DNA of 64,000 bases from Endozoicomonas elysicola (GTDB lineage: Bacteria; Pseudomonadota; Gammaproteobacteria; Pseudomonadales; Endozoicomonadaceae), in contig NZ_JOJP01000001.1 of NCBI RefSeq assembly GCF_000710775.1, positions 711,400 to 775,399 of the forward strand. The letters are read 5' to 3'. Positions within the stretch are counted from its first letter, which is position 1, and each line of letters starts with the position of its first letter. This document shows positions 37,496-46,656 of the stretch, piece by piece. A model generated the notes under the pieces. It was given only the letters and a program-made list of their open reading frames with translations. It was not told the origin of the DNA and did not search any database. Made by a program: the position numbers and the translations under genes.

Positions 37496-38419
37496 TCAGT
37501 GATGAGCCAGTTCAGCAAGAATTCGGTCAGCACCTTGCTCCAAAAGAGATTCAGCCACCTGAATACCAGCAGACTCATACTCATGGACAACGCACTGCAC
37601 TTCGCTGCGATAGATGGTCTGACCATCGGGGCTGCCTACCAGCCCTCTCAGAAACAGCTGGTCATCCTTGAGTTCTGCAAACCCACCAATGGGTACCTGA
37701 CAGCCTCCATTTAGGCGTTTGTTCATGGCGCGTTCGGCACCCACCTTGATTGCGGTCTCTTCGTCATGAAGGGGGGCAATGAGTTGCCTGGTTACTTCAT
37801 CATCCACCCTCAGCTCAATACCAACGGCACCCTGGCCAGCGGCTGGCAGGCTAATTTTTGTATCAAGGTAAGCCTTGATCCGGTCAGCCATCTCCAGTCG
37901 AATCAGCCCTGCGGCTGCCAGTATAATAGCGTCATACTGACCATCATCCAGCTTGCCCAGACGTGTATTTACGTTACCCCGAAGAAAGTTGATAGTCAGG
38001 TCAGGGCGTGCTGCCAATACCTGGCACTGTCGACGAAGGCTCGAAGTACCAACAATTGCACCCTGTGGTAATTCATCAAGAGAGGTGTAGTGATTAGAGA
38101 CGAAAGCATCACGGGGGTCTTCTCTGGAGCAGATCACACCAAGACCCAGCCCCTCTGGAAAATCCATAGGTACGTCTTTCATTGAGTGCACGGCGATGTC
38201 TGCCCTGTTTTCCAACAGTGCATTTTCCAGCTCTTTGACGAACAGTCCTTTACCACCAATTTTGGCAAGTGGCGCATCCAGAATACGATCGCCCTGACTG
38301 GTCATTTTAACCAGCTCAACCTGAATGTCCGGATGATGGAGCTCCAGCTGTTGTTTGACATATTCTGCCTGCCACAGGGCAAGGGCACTCTTTCGGGTAG
38401 CGATGCGAACGGTTTTCAC
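37496..38419 (-). CDS. hemC: HemC, hydroxymethylbilane synthase
   Basis: A 307-residue porphobilinogen deaminase joining four porphobilinogens. Motifs are [45 protein letters not shown] and the dipyrromethane-cofactor Cys in [20 protein letters not shown]. It lies downstream of algR (136 bp), the same order as in Pseudomonas (argH, algZ, algR, hemC). Confidence 0.97.
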   Translation of the reverse strand: MKTVRIATRKSALALWQAEYVKQQLELHHPDIQVELVKMTSQGDRILDAPLAKIGGKGLFVKELENALLENRADIAVHSMKDVPMDFPEGLGLGVICSREDPRDAFVSNHYTSLDELPQGAIVGTSSLRRQCQVLAARPDLTINFLRGNVNTRLGKLDDGQYDAIILAAAGLIRLEMADRIKAYLDTKISLPAAGQGAVGIELRVDDEVTRQLIAPLHDEETAIKVGAERAMNKRLNGGCQVPIGGFAELKDDQLFLRGLVGSPDGQTIYRSEVQCVVHEYESAGIQVAESLLEQGADRILAELAHH

Positions 38420-38555
38420 AGAATTGACGGCTTCTATTAGTAAATTAATTACCAGTCAGCTACTGGCAGGTAGTGAGAAGGATAATACGACAGACAGGCT
38501 TTAAGAGACAGTTTTAGAGGTCTGGTTCTGGGGCTGGGCCAGGTTGTGAGCCTGG

Positions 38556-39293
38556 CTATAGAGATTGCATGATTTTCTTGATCAGAGGCACATGCCGTCG
38601 GCTGATAGAAAGGGGCTCAGGCACCTGTTTAAGGTGAATGAAACAATGGCCTTTATCATCCCGGGAAAGGCTTTCAATGGCATCACGACGCACCAGCGCA
38701 TTCCTGTGGATTCGGACAAAATGCTGGCTGTGATCCTCTTCAAGTGATTTGAGAGGGTCATCAATAAGGACTTCACCATGGCGATGGTGAACGGTCACAT
38801 ATTTATTATCTGCCATGAAGTACAGTACATCATTGAGAGGAACCAGCTCTATTCCGCGCAGGGTTTTGGCTGCAATATGCCCCTGCTCTTTGTTTTCTGG
38901 CAGATGGTCATTCAGCCAGGCCAGTTGCAGACGGTTCAGTTTACTGGCACGTTGCAGGGACAGGTTCAGGTCTTCCTGCCGAATAGGTTTCATCAGGTAG
39001 CCGACTGCTTGAGCATCAAATGCTTCCAGGGCGTGATTGTCATAAGCAGTACAGAAGATGACTGCAGGCGGTTTTTCCATTGAACTGATATGCTTAGCGG
39101 CTTCCAAACCGCCCATGACCGGCATGCGAATGTCCATCAGGACAATGTCCGGGTGATACTGACTACAAAGATCAATGGCATCCCGTCCATTGCTGGCTTC
39201 ATGCTCAAGGACCATAAAGTTATCAATCCGGCCGATCAGATATCGCAGCCTTTCCCGAGCCAGTGGCTCGTCATCAACGATCAGTACATTCAT
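38556..39293 (-). CDS. algR: AlgR, LytTR-type response regulator
   Basis: A 245-residue regulator with an N-terminal receiver (LIVDDEPLARERLRYLI, phospho-Asp in IVLMDIRMPVMGG, Lys in GYLMKPI) and a C-terminal LytTR DNA-binding domain (about 140-245; DDPLKSLEEDHSQHFVRIHR). In Pseudomonas AlgR controls alginate, twitching and virulence genes and works with AlgZ/FimS. Its start lies 20 bp inside the 3-prime end of algZ, so the two are translationally coupled. The presence of Pil-Chp, AlgQ and AlgP homologues in the same window makes a link to surface behaviour plausible. Confidence 0.95.
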   Translation of the reverse strand: MNVLIVDDEPLARERLRYLIGRIDNFMVLEHEASNGRDAIDLCSQYHPDIVLMDIRMPVMGGLEAAKHISSMEKPPAVIFCTAYDNHALEAFDAQAVGYLMKPIRQEDLNLSLQRASKLNRLQLAWLNDHLPENKEQGHIAAKTLRGIELVPLNDVLYFMADNKYVTVHHRHGEVLIDDPLKSLEEDHSQHFVRIHRNALVRRDAIESLSRDDKGHCFIHLKQVPEPLSISRRHVPLIKKIMQSL

Positions 39294-40389
39294 TGTTCCA
39301 GTCGTCTGTTCCTGTCAGTAAATTATCGATTGTGTTGTCCCATCGACAGGGATATTGCACCCGTGCAATAAACCATTTGGTGTCGGATTGTTCTTTTATA
39401 TCCGTGGTCAGACTGGCTTTGCTTCCATAAAGCATCTCCAGTCGTGAACGGATGTTGTTGAGAGCAATCTGATTGCCTTTTGAAATGGTCTCTGTATATG
39501 GCATCGGATTTTCTACAGAAATCTGAACCATTTGATCATTAACTTCGATGTTGATGTTGATGCAGCCACCTTCCTCTAATGGCTGGATCCCATGGTATAC
39601 GGCGTTTTCTACCAATGGTTGTATGGTGAAGGGCGGAATGGTCATTCTTTGTGGAAGCTCGCAGATTCTCCAATCGACCTGCAGGCGATCTCCAAGCCTT
39701 TGCTGTTCGATTCGAAGATAGCTTTTACTGATCTGTATTTCTTTGTGAATGGGAACCACCGCGCTTTGGTCCTGGTGGCCGGGGTTTTGCAGGCTGGCTC
39801 TGAACAGGTCGGAGAGGTCTTCCACTGCTTGTTCTGCTTTTTCAGGGTTAATCTGAATCAGGCTGGCAATGATGTTCATGCTGTTGAATAAAAAGTGAGG
39901 TCGGATATTTGCCTGCAAAGAGTCCAGACGCGCATTGTGAATAACCTGCTGTTGTATATCGACTTCGTACTGAATGTAGAAATAGCGAAGCAGCATGGCG
40001 GATATGATCAGTGCGGCCAGCAGGTTGCGGTTCACCTGCTGCCAGTCTGGTATGAAATGAATTGGGGCCAGCAGGGTCTGGGCAAGCAATGTCAACATCA
40101 GGGTAATGATTTGAACACCCAGTAGGGAAATCATCACGGACTGCCATGTAGGGAGTTTTTTCAGAAGTGGTCTGGCCAGATAGAGGAATGCGCTACTGGA
40201 TAGAACAATCCACTGAACGAAGAGCGACAGCATAGCCAGCCGTGTCCAGCTGAAGGCAATATCGCCGGGCAGAGCTAGAATTTGAACCAGTACAAACAGT
40301 TCGGAAATTAGCACCAGCATAAAGACGGACTGACCCGAGCTCAAATCGGGTAGGAAAAAGTCATCTTTGTGGTGTCGGGTGTGGATCAT
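39274..40389 (-). CDS. algZ: AlgZ (FimS), sensor histidine kinase
   Basis: A sensor of about 371 residues with four hydrophobic segments in the N-terminal 150 residues, then a His_kinase domain of the LytS/YehU type (ANIRPHFLFNSMNIIASLIQ, His being the phosphorylated residue). The ATPase motif is PLVENAVYHGIQP. The start is uncertain: I prefer the ATG at 40389 because the family sequence FFLPDL follows ten residues later. ATGs at 40416 and 40479 are in frame, none with a clear ribosome site. It partners AlgR. It diverges from argH. Confidence 0.92.
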   Translation of the reverse strand: MIHTRHHKDDFFLPDLSSGQSVFMLVLISELFVLVQILALPGDIAFSWTRLAMLSLFVQWIVLSSSAFLYLARPLLKKLPTWQSVMISLLGVQIITLMLTLLAQTLLAPIHFIPDWQQVNRNLLAALIISAMLLRYFYIQYEVDIQQQVIHNARLDSLQANIRPHFLFNSMNIIASLIQINPEKAEQAVEDLSDLFRASLQNPGHQDQSAVVPIHKEIQISKSYLRIEQQRLGDRLQVDWRICELPQRMTIPPFTIQPLVENAVYHGIQPLEEGGCININIEVNDQMVQISVENPMPYTETISKGNQIALNNIRSRLEMLYGSKASLTTDIKEQSDTKWFIARVQYPCRWDNTIDNLLTGTDDWNNECTDR

Positions 40390-40414
40390 AGTTTTTTGGG
40401 GCACTCGCTCTTCC

Positions 40415-40435
40415 ATGTATTTTATGGAAATACAT
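40415..40435. promoter_or_regulatory. Palindromic site upstream of algZ
   Basis: ATGTATTT and AAATACAT form a perfect 8-bp inverted repeat with a 5-base spacer, 26 bp upstream of the preferred algZ start. The geometry fits a dimeric regulator operator. The binding protein is unknown. Confidence 0.4.
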
Positions 40436-40601
40436 ACTTTTGTATCTGCAGGCTCTAAGGCTTTTAGAAAAGCTTTCATCAGTGTTATCGGAAGCGGGAC
40501 TATTCTCTTGTCTTGGAGTCAGGCTTCGTTGAACGGATTTGATGTAGAACCACTCCTGTACTAATTCATCTCGTTGAATGTGGCTTTATGAACCACTGAG
40601 T

Positions 40602-40633
40602 TTGGAACCCTATGTCAACAGAGCCTATCCCTG
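40602..40633. repeat. Short dispersed repeat, copy B
   Basis: A 25-base segment matching 16386-16410 with one mismatch, in the algZ-argH gap. A shorter relative (ATATGTCAACAAGCCT) lies at 51485-51500. No inverted repeat or coding capacity is visible. Confidence 0.6.
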
Positions 40634-40752
40634 AGCGATGCAATCGGGTCGCTACACCGATATAATGCCTCCGCTCTCAATGCTCCAATGACGGATTGGC
40701 GTTGATTGTACGTTCGTCTTTAAAAAATGAGAACCGGGTGGGGAAGAGATCG

Positions 40753-42162
40753 ATGTCGGCAAGCGATTCAACAGAGAAGGGTGAAAAGAGCAGTAACCAG
40801 CAATGGGGGGGGCGCTTCAGTGAAGGCGTTGATGCCTTTGTTGCCCGTTTTACAGCTTCCATTGATTTTGACCGACGCCTGTATCTCCATGACATTCAGG
40901 GGTCCGTGGCGCATGCTCAGATGCTGCATCAGGCAGGCATTCTGAGCGAAGACGAACTGAATGCCATTATCTCTGGGCTGGAAGGTATTCTTGAGGATAT
41001 TGAGCAGGGTCGTATCGACTGGTCCATTGAGCTTGAAGATATCCATATGAATATCGAGGCTCGCTTAACGGATCGAATTGGCGCTGCAGGCAAAAAGCTT
41101 CATACCGGGCGCTCCCGAAATGATCAGGTGGCGACAGATATTCGCCTTTGGCTGCGAGATGAAATTGATGCTATTTCCGAAGAGCTAAAGCGATTACAGG
41201 AAGGCCTGTTGGATGTTGCCGAGCGTGAATCAGACACTATCATGCCCGGTTTTACCCATCTTCAGACAGCACAGCCTGTGACATTCGGTCATCACCTGAT
41301 GGCCTGGTACGAGATGTTGGTGCGTGACTATGAGCGTCTTCAGGATTGCCGTAAGCGTGTCAATATCAGCCCTCTGGGGGCTGCAGCACTGGCAGGAACC
41401 ACCTACCCTATCGATCGGGAGTTCACGGCTTCTGCCCTCGGGTTTGAACGCCCTTCCCGTAACTCTCTGGACTCTGTCAGTGATCGGGATTTTGCCATTG
41501 AGTTCTGTGCTGCCGGCGCTCTTATCATGACTCACCTGTCACGCATGTCCGAAGAATTAGTGCTCTGGACTTCCGCTCAGTTTAACTTCATTGACCTTCC
41601 AGATCGTTTCTGTACAGGCTCATCTATCATGCCTCAGAAGAAAAATCCGGATGTGCCTGAGCTGGTAAGGGGTAAAACAGGCCGTGTGAATGGTCACCTG
41701 GTTTCACTGCTGACCCTGATGAAGTCTCAGCCAATGGCTTATAACAAGGATAACCAGGAAGACAAGGAACCACTGTTTGATACGGTGGATACCCTCAAGG
41801 ATTGTCTGCGAGCCTTTGCCGATATGGTGCCGCATGTTCAGGCTCGGAAAGAAAACATGCTGGAGGCTGCTCGCAGAGGTTTCAGTACCGCCACAGACTT
41901 GGCCGACTACCTGGTTCGCCAGGGAATGCCTTTCAGAAATGCCCACGAAGTGGTGGGTAAGGCTGTGGCCTTCGGCATTCAAGAGGGGCGGGATCTGTCA
42001 GAGATGACGCTGGTCGAGCTTCAGGTCTTCTCTGACACTATTAAACAGGATGTGTTCGATGTTCTGACTCTGGAAGGCTCCGTAAGCGCCAGAAATCATC
42101 TGGGAGGTACGGCACCGGAGCAAGTCAGACAAGCTGTTTTGAATGCCCGTAATACACTGTAA
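40753..42162 (+). CDS. argH: ArgH, argininosuccinate lyase
   Basis: A 469-residue lyase that splits argininosuccinate into arginine and fumarate, the last step of arginine synthesis. Signatures are [54 protein letters not shown] and the [20 protein letters not shown] loop with the catalytic Ser. I chose the ATG at 40753 with GAAGAGA upstream; the longer frame from 40696 adds 19 unlikely residues. It diverges from algZ. Confidence 0.97.
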   Translation: MSASDSTEKGEKSSNQQWGGRFSEGVDAFVARFTASIDFDRRLYLHDIQGSVAHAQMLHQAGILSEDELNAIISGLEGILEDIEQGRIDWSIELEDIHMNIEARLTDRIGAAGKKLHTGRSRNDQVATDIRLWLRDEIDAISEELKRLQEGLLDVAERESDTIMPGFTHLQTAQPVTFGHHLMAWYEMLVRDYERLQDCRKRVNISPLGAAALAGTTYPIDREFTASALGFERPSRNSLDSVSDRDFAIEFCAAGALIMTHLSRMSEELVLWTSAQFNFIDLPDRFCTGSSIMPQKKNPDVPELVRGKTGRVNGHLVSLLTLMKSQPMAYNKDNQEDKEPLFDTVDTLKDCLRAFADMVPHVQARKENMLEAARRGFSTATDLADYLVRQGMPFRNAHEVVGKAVAFGIQEGRDLSEMTLVELQVFSDTIKQDVFDVLTLEGSVSARNHLGGTAPEQVRQAVLNARNTL

Positions 42163-42244
42163 ATGTTTGCAGAAATCGTGAGCTTTGGGGAATCAAAGCT
42201 CACCTTCTATTATCAGAAATATCTTTTGGGCTGTTTGTAATTCC

Positions 42245-43888
42245 ATGAGTTTGTTATTACATCAGATCGTGCTGCGGCAGGCTGAGCGTGTCCCTTCCTC
42301 GAGGGCTATCGGTTGCAAAGACCAATGGTTCGATTACCAGACTGTTTCCCGCCAGGTTCGATCGGTTGCGGCCGGACTGCAGAAGTTGGGTTTGATTCAG
42401 CATGAGCGGGTTGCTATCTATCTGCCAAAAATTCCGGAAGCCGTGTTCAGCTTCTTTGGGGCTACGGCGGCAGGTGGTGTCATGGTGCCTGTTAACCCGG
42501 TACTGAAGGCTCCGCAGGTTTTCCACATACTCAAGGACTGCAATGTCAGAGTACTGATTACCAACAAAGCCCGCTACCAGCAGCTCGAAGCAGAAATTCA
42601 TCAGTGTCATGACCTTATCCACATCATTCTGGTTGATGGCGATTTTGTCGATGCTGATCCTGTGAATAACAGTCCTCTTGATAGCGCTTTTGTTAAAAGC
42701 CGGGCAGCCAATACCCTGAATTGGGCGAACTTTCTCCAGCCTTATGCCTGGTGGCAGCCGATAGCGTCCATTGATGCCGATATGGCGGCTATTCTTTACA
42801 CTTCTGGCAGTACAGGAAAGCCCAAAGGCGTCGTTCTCTCCCATCGAAATATGGTGACTGGGGCCAGCAGTGTTGCCGAGTATCTGGGGAATACACCAGA
42901 AGACCGTCTTTTGTGTGTTCTGCCATTTAGCTTTGACTATGGTTTCAGCCAGTTAACAACCGCATTTCTCGTAGGGGCCAGTTGTTATCTGCTGGAATAC
43001 CTGCTGCCAAGGGATGTCATTAAAACGGTCGAGAAGCAGCAGATCACCGGGCTTGGCCTGGTTCCTCCACTCTGGGTTCAGATTGCTGATCTGCCCTGGC
43101 CAGAAGGGGCTGGTGACAGTCTGCGTTACTTCACTAATACCGGTGGAGCAATGCCAACAGCTACGCTGGCTGTGCTACGAAAGCGTTTTCGTTATGCCAA
43201 GCCGTATCTGATGTATGGTTTAACCGAGGCATTCCGTTCCTGCTTTCTTCCTCCCGAACAGGTCGACTTGAGAGCCGGGTCTATGGGGAAAGCCATTCCC
43301 AATGCTGATGTTATGGTAATTAATGAACTGGGTGAAATCTGTGGGCCCCATGAGCCCGGTGAGCTTGTTCATCGAGGAGCTTTGGTCAGCATGGGATACT
43401 GGAATGATTCCGAGCGGACCGCTGAACGCTTTAGGCCTGCCCCCTGCGCTATCCCAGAAATTCCCAATAAGGAGCTGGCTGTTTGGTCGGGTGATATCGT
43501 GCGCAAAGATGACGAAGGTTATCTTTATTTTGTGGGTCGTCGCGACGATATGATCAAAACATCAGGTTATCGTGTCAGCCCCACGGAAGTGGAAGAGGTG
43601 GTCTACTCATCCGGGCTGGTTGCAGAAGTGGCTGCTATTGGTGTCCCTCACTCTCGATTGGGGCAGGCCATTGTACTGGTGGTAGTGAGCAGTGACAGCA
43701 GTGAGATTGATGAACCATCACTGGTCCGCCATTGTCAGCAATGCCTGCCTGCCTATATGGTGCCTATGCGCGTTATTCAGCAACCAGCTCTTTCCAGAAA
43801 TCCTAATGGCAAAATTGATCGCAAGCCATTACTGGAAGAATACAGGAGGCTTTTTCAGGATGCGTGTCAGGAGGCAGCTGTCTTGTGA
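42245..43888 (+). CDS. AMP-dependent acyl-CoA ligase, exosortase-A-associated type
   Basis: A 547-residue ANL-superfamily adenylating enzyme. It has the P-loop-like motif YTSGSTGKPKGVVLSHRN, the A5 motif YLMYGLTEAFRS, the hinge DDEGYLYFVGRRDDMIKTSG and the C-terminal Lys in NPNGKIDRKPL. It resembles the ligase family (TIGR03098) found with exosortase-A loci. The next gene is the matching PLP decarboxylase and an acyl carrier protein lies beyond, so it likely adenylates a carboxylic or amino acid and loads it onto that carrier. The ATG at 42245 is preferred over a TTG at 42185. It follows argH by 82 bp. No exosortase gene is in the window. Confidence 0.85.
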   Translation: MSLLLHQIVLRQAERVPSSRAIGCKDQWFDYQTVSRQVRSVAAGLQKLGLIQHERVAIYLPKIPEAVFSFFGATAAGGVMVPVNPVLKAPQVFHILKDCNVRVLITNKARYQQLEAEIHQCHDLIHIILVDGDFVDADPVNNSPLDSAFVKSRAANTLNWANFLQPYAWWQPIASIDADMAAILYTSGSTGKPKGVVLSHRNMVTGASSVAEYLGNTPEDRLLCVLPFSFDYGFSQLTTAFLVGASCYLLEYLLPRDVIKTVEKQQITGLGLVPPLWVQIADLPWPEGAGDSLRYFTNTGGAMPTATLAVLRKRFRYAKPYLMYGLTEAFRSCFLPPEQVDLRAGSMGKAIPNADVMVINELGEICGPHEPGELVHRGALVSMGYWNDSERTAERFRPAPCAIPEIPNKELAVWSGDIVRKDDEGYLYFVGRRDDMIKTSGYRVSPTEVEEVVYSSGLVAEVAAIGVPHSRLGQAIVLVVVSSDSSEIDEPSLVRHCQQCLPAYMVPMRVIQQPALSRNPNGKIDRKPLLEEYRRLFQDACQEAAVL

Positions 43889-43908
43889 AAGGCCCTGTGA
43901 AAGAGAAT

Positions 43909-45135
43909 ATGAGTAAAGGACATCATCGGCTGGAGGCCCTCCAGTCCAGAAACAATCAATTGCTGATTGCCGGGCATACCGCTTCTGAACTGGTTAATAT
44001 TGCAGGCTCTTCGCCTTGTTACATCTACGACCGGCAGGCTCTGACACAAAGAGTTGCTCAGTTCCGACAGCAGATGCCAGCAGAGTTGAAGCTTCATTAC
44101 GCGATAAAAGCCAATCCAATGCCTGCAGTCGTGGGTCATGTGGCGCAGTGTGTTGATGGACTGGATGTTGCTTCCCACCGAGAAATGCTGGTTGCTCTGG
44201 GTGCGGGTATGGATGCTGTCAATATCAGTTTTGCTGGGCCGGCAAAGGGCGAGCATGAGCTTAGAGCCGCCGTTGCTGCGGGTATTACCATCAATATTGA
44301 GTCTCCCCTTGAGCTACAAAGGCTGTACCTTTGTCATCAGGAAATGGGGATTCGCCCCCGCATAGCATTTCGTGTGAACCCTGACTTTGAATTAAAGACC
44401 TCCGGGATGAAAATGGCTGGTGGTCCCAAACAGTTTGGTATAGATGCTGAACAAATACCGTCTATTTTGTCGGAACTTGATTTGGATAAACTGGACTTTC
44501 AAGGGTTTCATATTTTCTCTGGATCGCAAAATCTCAAGGCAGAGTCTCTGATTGAGTGCCATCAGCAAACCTTTGAGCTGGCCGCAAGGCTGGCTGATCA
44601 GGTTTCTGCCCCGGTAAAGCATATAAATATCGGTGGAGGCTTGGGAATTCCCTATTTCCCCGGAGAACAGACGCTGGGGATCGATGGTATTGCAGAAAAC
44701 CTGCAATATCTTCTGGATCATCGACCAGAGTCTCTCAAGTCATCAGAGATTGTGATGGAGCTTGGGCGCTGGCTGGTAGGTGAGGCGGGTTATTATATTT
44801 GTCAGGTGACGGATAAAAAGGAATCCCGTGGGCAGATGTACCTGATGACCAACGGGGGACTGCATCACCACTTGTCAAACTCAGGTAATTTTGGTCAGGT
44901 CATTCGTAAAAACTACCCGGTTGTTCTAGCTCACTGCCTCGAACATGAAGAAAGGGAGGTTGTTGAGGTGGTTGGGCCGCTCTGCACCCCTCTAGATATT
45001 GTTGGGGCAAAACTGGCATTGCCAAAAGCTGAGGTAGGGGACTTTATTGTGGTTTTGCAGTCAGGAGCCTATGGCGCAACAGCAAGTCCGCAGAAGTTTC
45101 TTGGGCATCCCGAAGTAGTGGAGTTACTCATTTAA
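43909..45135 (+). CDS. PLP-dependent decarboxylase, exosortase-A-associated type
   Basis: A 408-residue fold-type III decarboxylase related to diaminopimelate and ornithine decarboxylases. The PLP lysine is in LHYAIKANPMPAVV, the phosphate-binding glycines in HINIGGGLGIPYF, and the second-subunit cysteine in VGPLCTPLDIV, with a C-terminal SGAYGATASPQKFLGHPEV. It matches the family (TIGR03099) paired with the preceding ligase in exosortase-A loci. The substrate is unknown; an amino acid, possibly carrier-bound, is likely. The ATG at 43909 lies 20 bp after the ligase stop with AGAG upstream. Confidence 0.87.
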   Translation: MSKGHHRLEALQSRNNQLLIAGHTASELVNIAGSSPCYIYDRQALTQRVAQFRQQMPAELKLHYAIKANPMPAVVGHVAQCVDGLDVASHREMLVALGAGMDAVNISFAGPAKGEHELRAAVAAGITINIESPLELQRLYLCHQEMGIRPRIAFRVNPDFELKTSGMKMAGGPKQFGIDAEQIPSILSELDLDKLDFQGFHIFSGSQNLKAESLIECHQQTFELAARLADQVSAPVKHINIGGGLGIPYFPGEQTLGIDGIAENLQYLLDHRPESLKSSEIVMELGRWLVGEAGYYICQVTDKKESRGQMYLMTNGGLHHHLSNSGNFGQVIRKNYPVVLAHCLEHEEREVVEVVGPLCTPLDIVGAKLALPKAEVGDFIVVLQSGAYGATASPQKFLGHPEVVELLI

Positions 45136-45145
45136 ACAGAAGAAA

Positions 45146-45171
45146 GCCAAGCCAGAATATTCTGGCCTGGC
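45146..45171. terminator. Palindromic terminator between the decarboxylase and carrier-protein genes
   Basis: A perfect 16-bp palindrome (GCCAGAATATTCTGGC) is extended by an outer GCCA/TGGC. It lies between converging genes. On the minus strand it is followed by TTTCTT, so it probably ends the carrier-protein transcript and may also stop the plus-strand one. Confidence 0.65.
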
Positions 45172-45188
45172 AAAAATGACTAAGGCAG

Positions 45189-45437
45189 TCAGGCTTCTGC
45201 TTTAGCAGACCCTATGTACGAAAGAACTGAGCCAACGGTTTCGAATAATTCTGCATCCAGATCATCATCATTCACAGCAATACCAAACGTTTCCTCCATT
45301 GCGGTAATCAGTCCTACCACTGCCATCGAGTCGAACTCTGGCAGGGCGCCCAGCAGCTCAGTATTTTCATTGAACTCGCTGACATCCAGCTTGAGAAGAT
45401 CGGCCAAAATGGCGTTCAGTTGTTCCAGCTTGGTCAT
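45189..45437 (-). CDS. Acyl carrier protein
   Basis: An 82-residue acidic carrier protein with the phosphopantetheine serine in PEFDSMAVVGLITAMEE. It is not the fatty-acid ACP (no fab genes; DSM in place of DSL). It lies 53 bp from the end of the decarboxylase gene, on the opposite strand. Carrier proteins of this kind accompany the ligase-decarboxylase pair in exosortase-A loci, so it probably carries their intermediate. Confidence 0.9.
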   Translation of the reverse strand: MTKLEQLNAILADLLKLDVSEFNENTELLGALPEFDSMAVVGLITAMEETFGIAVNDDDLDAELFETVGSVLSYIGSAKAEA

Positions 45438-45453
45438 TTATCATCCCGAGAGG

Positions 45454-45545
45454 TAATACCAATTATTTTTCAACCCCCTCCCTAATTGTGCATGGTTAGC
45501 GAACCATGCTCATAACAGGGGTTGAGAATTAGATTGGTGAAAAAT
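45454..45545. repeat. Cruciform palindromic element between the carrier-protein gene and waaC
   Basis: Outer arms: ACCAAT..TTTCAACCCC at 45458-45477 pairs imperfectly with 45518-45538. An inner perfect 8-bp stem (GCATGGTT with AACCATGC, loop AGCG) lies at 45490-45509. No coding capacity. It looks like a mobile palindromic repeat. A partial relative of one arm is at 9967-9987 (18 of 21 bases). Confidence 0.6.
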
Positions 45546-45612
45546 CGGCAACTTTAGGCATTTTCTAGCCATGGCGCAACTGTGGCCATCTGCAGACTGA
45601 AAGCGGAAACTT

Positions 45613-46656
45613 CTATTGAACAGCTTCATTGTTGTGAACTGCCTGCAGCTGCGTTATTTTTGGTTCCAGAGCCTGCCAAACGAAAGTGGGCGTCATAGGG
45701 GCAAAAATCTCGGGGTCTGTTACCGGAAAATCACCGGTTGGACATTGCTCGAGCGTCAGGTGTTTCTGGCCAGTTCCATATGCTCCCACCTTGACGGGGC
45801 TGGTGGGGCCATAGAGCGAGACGGCTGGAATTTCCAGTGCAGCGGTTAAATGTCCGAGGCCGGTATCAACAGCGACGGCAGCCTGAGCCTCGCAGATTAC
45901 TCCTGCAACTTCAGCCAGCGATAGTTTGGGTAGCACTATAGCCTGACTACTTGCACTGGCAATGCGCTCCGCTCTTGCCTTCTCGTTGTTATTACCCCAG
46001 GGCAGTACAACATGAAAGCCTGCCTGATTAACGTGTTGTGCCAGTTCGCACCAGTAGTTTTCTGGCCAGTGCTTGGTTGGCCAGGTGGTGCCATGGATAA
46101 AAACCACATAAGGCTTCTTATTCACTAGATTTTTGGGAAACTTGTCTTTGTTGAGCAGGAATTGTCCCGGTGTTTTAGGTAGAACGTAGGCTAGGGAATT
46201 GGCAAAGAGTTGGCGGACTCGCTCAACGGCATGCTGCTCCAAGGCAACCGGCTGAGGAAATTGATAAAAGCGGCTGGCAATCGGTTCACGGGCAGAGTGC
46301 TTATCCAGACCAAATCGAGGACCGTTAGCCTTTCCTGTCAGAAAAGCGCTTTTTAACAACCCTTGTGCATCAATAACTGCATCGTAATTACTGGCACCAA
46401 TGCGCTTTTTAAATTGCTGCCACTCGCCGGATCTCCAAGTCTGAATCAAGGACTTGCGCCAGCGCCGAACAGCTACCGGAATGACTTGATCGACAGCGGG
46501 GTGCCAGCCTGGAATCTCAGAAAAGCTCTCTTCCACTACCCAGTCGAAACGAATACTCGGAATCGTAGCGGTTGCATCGGTCAGTGCTGGCAGGGTGTGG
46601 ATAACATCCCCCATGGAGGATGTTTTTACCACCAATACATGCTTTGGTTGAGTCAA
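45613..46656 (-). CDS. waaC: WaaC, lipopolysaccharide heptosyltransferase I
   Basis: A 347-residue GT9-family glycosyltransferase that adds the first L-glycero-D-manno-heptose to Kdo2-lipid A at the inner membrane. Motifs are VVKTSSMGDVIHTLPAL, the DAQGLLKSAFL segment, VFIHGTTWPTKHWP and AVDTGLGHLTAALEIPAVSLYG. Its start overlaps the waaF stop (ATGA), so the two are coupled. Confidence 0.95.
   Translation of the reverse strand: MTQPKHVLVVKTSSMGDVIHTLPALTDATATIPSIRFDWVVEESFSEIPGWHPAVDQVIPVAVRRWRKSLIQTWRSGEWQQFKKRIGASNYDAVIDAQGLLKSAFLTGKANGPRFGLDKHSAREPIASRFYQFPQPVALEQHAVERVRQLFANSLAYVLPKTPGQFLLNKDKFPKNLVNKKPYVVFIHGTTWPTKHWPENYWCELAQHVNQAGFHVVLPWGNNNEKARAERIASASSQAIVLPKLSLAEVAGVICEAQAAVAVDTGLGHLTAALEIPAVSLYGPTSPVKVGAYGTGQKHLTLEQCPTGDFPVTDPEIFAPMTPTFVWQALEPKITQLQAVHNNEAVQ

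Larger units (their letters stand above)
40390..40752. other. Divergent promoter region algZ / argH
   Basis: About 363 bp (less if algZ starts further upstream). It contains a perfect 8-bp inverted repeat at 40415-40435 and copy B of a short dispersed repeat at 40602-40633. No open frame is convincing. Confidence 0.5.
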
